From assembly GCA_009787685.1 (NCBI GenBank), contig WQSV01000043.1, positions 1 through 9,114 of the forward strand: a DNA stretch of 9,114 bases, read 5' to 3'. Source of the DNA: Bacillota bacterium (lineage in GTDB: Bacteria > Bacillota > Clostridia > Christensenellales > Pumilibacteraceae). Position numbers and translations under genes: made by a program. This document shows, in pieces, positions 6,604 through 9,114 of this stretch; within the stretch, counting starts at the first letter, position 1, and each line of letters opens with the position of its first letter. The notes under the pieces are model-generated. The model saw only the letters and a program-made list of their open reading frames with translations. It was not told where the DNA came from and made no database searches.

Positions 6604-7304
6604 TGTGTTTCCTTTGTGAAAATTGAGCTGTGAAAGATTTCTAGTGTTTTTTTGTCGTTGATATAGTTAAATTTTGCCATCTCCCCGTTATCAATGATTA
6701 TGTCTTGCCCTGTTATGCTTTTGTTTGTGACGGTCAAGAAGTGAGCAAGGTCGGCAACTTCTTCTGCCGTTGCCCATTTCTTCAAGAGTGTTTCATTTTT
6801 GACTTTTTTATAGAGATTTTTGTCGTCTGTTATTTCCCTGTTCCATTCCGTCAAAATTCCGCCACAACTTATTCCGTTGACAGTAACCCCGTTTTTCGCT
6901 AGCCTTAGGGCAAGATTTTTTGTGTAGGCATATCTTCCTCCTTGTGAAGCGCAATACCTTGGAAGTTCAATTCCCATGTGAGTTGCAACACTGTTTATGT
7001 TGAGAACTGATTTTATGCTTTGTTCAAATGCATAATGTTCCGCAATGTTGATATAGCCGATTAGGTTGACTTTTATTGCGTCTTCTTCATTTGAAACACC
7101 AGCATTGTTGATTAGAATGTCTATGTTTTCTAGTGACGGCAGTTGGTTTTTTTCAGACACATCCACGTTGTGGTGAGTGAAGTTTTCATCTTTGATTGAT
7201 GGAGAAAGAATATCAAAACCGATCACTTTGTGCCCATGCGAGAGGAATTTTTTTGCTATTGCGTGTCCTATGCCTTGTGTTGTTCCTGTTATTAAAATTT
7301 TCAT
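6600..7304 (-). CDS. Short-chain dehydrogenase/reductase with Gln at the catalytic Lys position
   Basis: A 234-residue classical-type SDR of unknown substrate. The Rossmann fold is shown by TGTTQGIG (6-13), an acidic D31 after strand 2 (suggesting NAD rather than NADP) and NNAG (66-69). Of the N-S-Y-K tetrad, N80, S105 and Y117 are present, but in YCASQ the lysine position is Q121 (codon CAA, a single base change from AAA). A displaced Y125-x3-K129 follows four residues later; the rest (TKNLALRLA...GVTVN) aligns without gaps to the family, so the substitution looks real. The ATG has AAGGAG 8 bases upstream. It is the first gene after a strong terminator and overlaps the transporter by four bases. 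It may be an oxidoreductase with altered catalysis or a non-catalytic homologue. Confidence 0.88.
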   Translation of the reverse strand: MKILITGTTQGIGHAIAKKFLSHGHKVIGFDILSPSIKDENFTHHNVDVSEKNQLPSLENIDILINNAGVSNEEDAIKVNLIGYINIAEHYAFEQSIKSVLNINSVATHMGIELPRYCASQGGRYAYTKNLALRLAKNGVTVNGISCGGILTEWNREITDDKNLYKKVKNETLLKKWATAEEVADLAHFLTVTNKSITGQDIIIDNGEMAKFNYINDKKTLEIFHSSIFTKETQ

Positions 7305-7407
7305 TTTGTTTTCTCCTTTCGTTAATTTTAGAATTTTGATTGTTATTGAATTGTGTTAGCAAATCAAATTGCTGCTTTCAACCGATGATCAGTGTTCAAC
7401 GCCAGCT

Positions 7408-7435
7408 ATTATTGGAGTGTGTGTTTTGATTGCAA
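7408..7435 (-). promoter_or_regulatory. Weak candidate promoter for the SDR-transporter unit
   Basis: On the minus strand, TTGCAA (7430-7435) and AATAAT (7408-7413) are spaced by 16 bases, four and five of six to the SigA consensus. It lies between the strong terminator and the SDR start, where a promoter is expected, and would give a leader of about 100 bases. Other AT-rich candidates exist nearby, so this is tentative. Confidence 0.3.
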
Positions 7436-7487
7436 AGATTAGTATTCTTGCAGGCTCTGTTTTGTTCTAAGTTCAGCAATAACATGC

Positions 7488-7526
7488 AAAAAAAAGATAC
7501 CCGCTATTTTTTGATAGCAGCATCTT
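7488..7526 (-). terminator. Strong rho-independent terminator downstream of iscU
   Basis: On the minus strand, an imperfect stem of about 12-13 pairs (GCTAT/ATAGC near the loop, AAGAT/ATCTT at the base, a wobble and a small bulge between) with a CAAAAA loop is followed directly by eight T residues. It ends about 235 bases after the iscU stop and about 183 bases before the SDR start. It either ends the iscSU transcript or acts as a conditional terminator before the SDR gene. Confidence 0.8.
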
Positions 7527-7534
7527 GGGGCTTG

Positions 7535-7561
7535 TTAAAATTTGAGGTTGTTGTTGTTCAT
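7535..7561 (-). other. Candidate Asn-rich leader peptide ORF (8 codons)
   Basis: ATG followed by four consecutive AAC (Asn) codons, then Leu, Lys, Phe and TAA. The stop lies 8 bases before the first arm of the strong terminator, the layout of a transcription-attenuation leader peptide. Against this, there is no Shine-Dalgarno directly upstream, and short AAC/GTT runs occur elsewhere in the window (for example five in nadK). Reported because of its position, not as an established gene. Confidence 0.25.
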
Positions 7562-7569
7562 TTTTAAAA

Positions 7570-7654
7570 CTGACAGATTGCAAAATTAATTTTGACAAAA
7601 TCGTGTTCGCAACCTGTCAGGTTGTCCTCCTAGGGGTTTTATTTTTTGAACACG
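7570..7654 (-). other. Mutually exclusive hairpins and orphan Shine-Dalgarno between iscU and the SDR gene
   Basis: Read on the minus strand: a 7-bp stem (7648-7654 with 7602-7608) encloses a 6-bp hairpin with a 3-base loop (7610-7624), while a third stem of 12 positions (7609-7620 with 7570-7581, one G-U) uses the same bases as the second. Both states cannot form at once. Just before the second hairpin lies TAGGAGGA (7625-7632), a near-perfect Shine-Dalgarno with no ATG in range, only CTG (5 bases on) and TTG (13 bases on). No known riboswitch or RNA family was recognised. Confidence 0.5.
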
Positions 7655-7722
7655 GTAGTTAAATTCGTTAGCTTTTGAATAGGGATGCTGGGCAAGACTC
7701 ACAACTCGCCATTTAGATTATC

Positions 7723-8082
7723 TTAGTTTTTGATATTATTAAGGGCTTCTCCAATCACTTCTTCAAACATGACTGAGCAATGAATTTTTGCTGGTGGGAG
7801 TCCACCTAGTTCGGCGATTATGTTCTTATTTGTTATTTTTTTTGCATCATCAATTGACTTTCCAATCAGCATTTTCGTTCCAACGCTTGATGTCGCTATT
7901 GCTGCCGCACATCCAAATGTTTGGAATTTTGCGTCAGTGATGATATTGTTTTCAATTTTGAGATATAATTTTGTCATGTCGCCACATTGAGGTGAACCGA
8001 CTTCGCCGACGGCGCTTGCATCTTCGATTGTTCCAATGTTTTCGGGCTTCATGAATTCTTTTAAAACTTTGTCGTTATACAT
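7723..8082 (-). CDS. iscU: Fe-S cluster assembly scaffold IscU (NifU N-terminal type)
   Basis: The scaffold on which IscS-derived sulfur and iron are built into clusters before transfer to apoproteins, here plausibly including the hydrogenase and HydB ferredoxin domains. The 119-residue protein has the three cluster cysteines C33, C58 and C102, the conserved D35 in QCGD, and LPPAKIHC (95-102) with K99 and H101. LPPAK resembles the LPPVK chaperone-recognition motif of E. coli IscU, though no hscA or hscB is in the window. It is slightly short at the C-terminus. The zinc-type SufU insertion is absent, so IscU is preferred. The ATG has AGGAA 5 bases upstream. It lies 98 bases after iscS on the same strand, with a hairpin between. 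Confidence 0.95.
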   Translation of the reverse strand: MYNDKVLKEFMKPENIGTIEDASAVGEVGSPQCGDMTKLYLKIENNIITDAKFQTFGCAAAIATSSVGTKMLIGKSIDDAKKITNKNIIAELGGLPPAKIHCSVMFEEVIGEALNNIKN

Positions 8083-8093
8083 GTTTATTCCTG

Positions 8094-8166
8094 ATGAATA
8101 GTGAATAACTACTAGTGAATAGAGATTATTGACAAAATAATTCTACAACAGTTATTCACTATTCAT
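8094..8166 (-). repeat. Intercistronic inverted repeat between iscS and iscU
   Basis: Two perfectly complementary 17-base arms (8094-8110 and 8150-8166) flank a 39-base loop. The arms and flanks contain repeated TATTCACT/AGTGAATA units, both direct and inverted. The first transcribed arm starts 14 bases after the iscS stop; the second ends 1 base before the iscU Shine-Dalgarno (AGGAA, 8088-8092). No T-tract follows. The geometry is nearly the same as that of the hydB-hydA repeat although the sequences differ. Confidence 0.78.
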
Positions 8167-8180
8167 TATTCACTCAAATA

Positions 8181-9113
8181 TTAAATTTGTTTGCTTTTGC
8201 TTGTGTCCTTGAAAAGAGTTTGGGAATCTTCTTTGGGGGTTAGTGGAGACATTTCTCTCAAGATTTTGACGACTTTTTTTGTTGTGTCGACAACTTTGTC
8301 AATATCAGATTTTGTTAAATTTTTGTTGATTGAAAACCGCATTGAACCTTGAGCCCTTTCGATTGAGACCCCTAGTGCTAATAGGACATGAGATGGCTCA
8401 AGCGATCCTGATGCACAAGCTGAGCCCGATGAAGCACAAATTCCCTCCATGTCGAGTCTAAAGAGTATTGATTCCGCTTCAATAAAATCAAAGCAAAAAT
8501 TGTTAATTTGTGGCACCCTTTGAGCGTCTTGTCCGACGAGTGTCGTGCTTGGAATTTCACTCAGCATTCTTTGACACAAGTGATCGGATAATTTTTGAAT
8601 GTGGACAACATTTTTTTCTCGGTCTTTGATAGCCTCTTCAAGCGCTTTTGCCATTCCAACTGCATGGGCAACATTGCTTGTCCCACCACGCATTGACCTC
8701 TCTTGAAAACCGCCCTCTATTAGTTTGTTGATTTTTAGTCCGTTTCTTATGAACAACGCTCCAATTCCCTTTGGTCCATAGAACTTGTGGGCAGAGATGC
8801 TCATGAGATCGACTCCAAGGGTTTTGACGTTAATGTCTAGTGAGCCAACTGCTTGAACAGCGTCGGTGTGAAGAGGGATTTTGTGTTTTTTTGCTAGTCT
8901 TGAAATTTCTTCAATCGGCTGAATTGTTCCAATTTCGTTGTTTGCAAGCATTATTGAAATGAGGATTGTTTTTTCGGTTATTGCAGATTCTAGGTCTTCA
9001 ATTTTTACAACTCCGTTTTCATAGACTGGAAGATATGTGACTTCAAAACCTTCTTGTTCAAGCGTTTTGCACGCTTTGACATGGGCATGATGTTCAAATG
9101 CACTTGTTATGAT
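8181..9113 (-). CDS. iscS: Cysteine desulfurase IscS (N-terminus outside window)
   Basis: A PLP enzyme that converts cysteine to alanine and passes the persulfide sulfur to IscU. The frame is open to the window edge; 310 residues are visible and, aligning to E. coli IscS, about 96 N-terminal residues are missing. Visible are the FEHH motif (the PLP-stacking histidine, codon near 9092), ANNEIG, the PLP lysine in SAHKFYGPKG (codon 8784-8786) and the mobile-loop cysteine in GSACASGS (codon 8415-8417). The His-Lys spacing of 102 equals that of E. coli IscS and the Lys-Cys spacing of 123 is one longer (122), which confirms group I and an intact frame. The C-terminus ends in a polar tail. The ATG at 8951 is internal. 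It is followed by iscU, forming an isc pair. Confidence 0.95.
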   Translation of the reverse strand: MITSAFEHHAHVKACKTLEQEGFEVTYLPVYENGVVKIEDLESAITEKTILISIMLANNEIGTIQPIEEISRLAKKHKIPLHTDAVQAVGSLDINVKTLGVDLMSISAHKFYGPKGIGALFIRNGLKINKLIEGGFQERSMRGGTSNVAHAVGMAKALEEAIKDREKNVVHIQKLSDHLCQRMLSEIPSTTLVGQDAQRVPQINNFCFDFIEAESILFRLDMEGICASSGSACASGSLEPSHVLLALGVSIERAQGSMRFSINKNLTKSDIDKVVDTTKKVVKILREMSPLTPKEDSQTLFKDTSKSKQI

Positions 9114-9114
9114 G

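Larger units (their letters stand above)
7305..7722. other. 418-base non-coding gap between iscU and the SDR gene
   Basis: No credible full gene lies here. In minus-strand order it holds a 14-codon ATG frame immediately after iscU without a Shine-Dalgarno, the competing hairpins and orphan Shine-Dalgarno, the Asn-rich mini-ORF, the strong terminator with its U8 tract, then about 180 bases with a weak promoter candidate, a small AGCAA/TTGCT hairpin and the SDR ribosome-binding site AAGGAG. A 7-base match (7684-7690) can pair with the first arm of the terminator (7518-7524), a possible anti-terminator contact. Confidence 0.6.

Noticed and set aside
7570..7620. Tiny MITE with 12-base terminal inverted repeats
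   Set aside because: No flanking target-site duplication is visible and only one copy is present in the window; an RNA hairpin explains it more simply.
7668..7712. 14-codon ATG frame with a C-x2-C motif starting 11 bases after iscU
   Set aside because: No Shine-Dalgarno and very short; the stretch overlaps an RNA-pairing element, so coding is not supported. Worth only a conservation check.
7305..7722. preQ1 riboswitch, T-box, tmRNA, 6S, SRP RNA or RNase P RNA in the gap before the SDR-transporter genes
   Set aside because: I looked for the characteristic motifs (preQ1 stem with A-rich tail at the ribosome-binding site, T-box GGUGG element, tRNA-like ends, SRP tetraloop domain, RNase P conserved core) and found none.

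Overview
The window is AT-rich and densely coded. It looks like part of the chromosome of a strictly anaerobic, fermentative, clostridia-like bacterium (Bacillota). Three things suggest this: an [FeFe]-hydrogenase of the HydA type next to a NuoF/HydB-type flavoprotein, an adjacent nadK-recN pair on one strand (a clostridial arrangement), and an iscS-iscU pair. The lineage is inferred from gene content and order; no rRNA or other marker is present. Stop codons are TAA and TGA, so the standard bacterial code applies.

Layout: (1) 2-2759, plus strand: the 3' end of hydB followed by complete hydA, two subunits of an NAD(H)/ferredoxin-linked, probably electron-bifurcating hydrogenase. The 106-base gap between them holds a long inverted repeat. 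(2) 2760-3215: a non-coding, structure-rich gap between convergent genes, with a probable hydA terminator at one end and a probable recN terminator at the other. (3) 3216-7304, minus strand, in transcription order: an SDR oxidoreductase, a VUT/YhhQ-type queuosine-precursor transporter (ATGA overlap with the SDR), NAD kinase and RecN. nadK has its own near-consensus promoter, with the -10 box only 7 bases from the ATG, so it is predicted to be leaderless. (4) 7305-7722: a 418-base gap with a strong rho-independent terminator, several competing hairpins, an orphan Shine-Dalgarno sequence and a tiny Asn-rich ORF. (5) 7723-9113, minus strand: iscU and the 3' three quarters of iscS, separated by a second long-loop hairpin placed like the one in hydB-hydA.

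How the genes fit together: IscS takes sulfur from cysteine and IscU assembles Fe-S clusters, which the hydrogenase needs in large number (at least three visible in HydB, six including the H-cluster in HydA). NadK makes NADP(H) from the NAD(H) pool that HydB exchanges with. RecN serves double-strand-break repair. The SDR-transporter pair is probably a small separate metabolic unit.

Most coding content belongs to known families. The observations most worth checking are the leaderless nadK promoter, the attenuator-like architecture between iscU and the SDR gene, the twin intercistronic hairpins in the two Fe-S operons, and an SDR whose catalytic lysine position holds glutamine.
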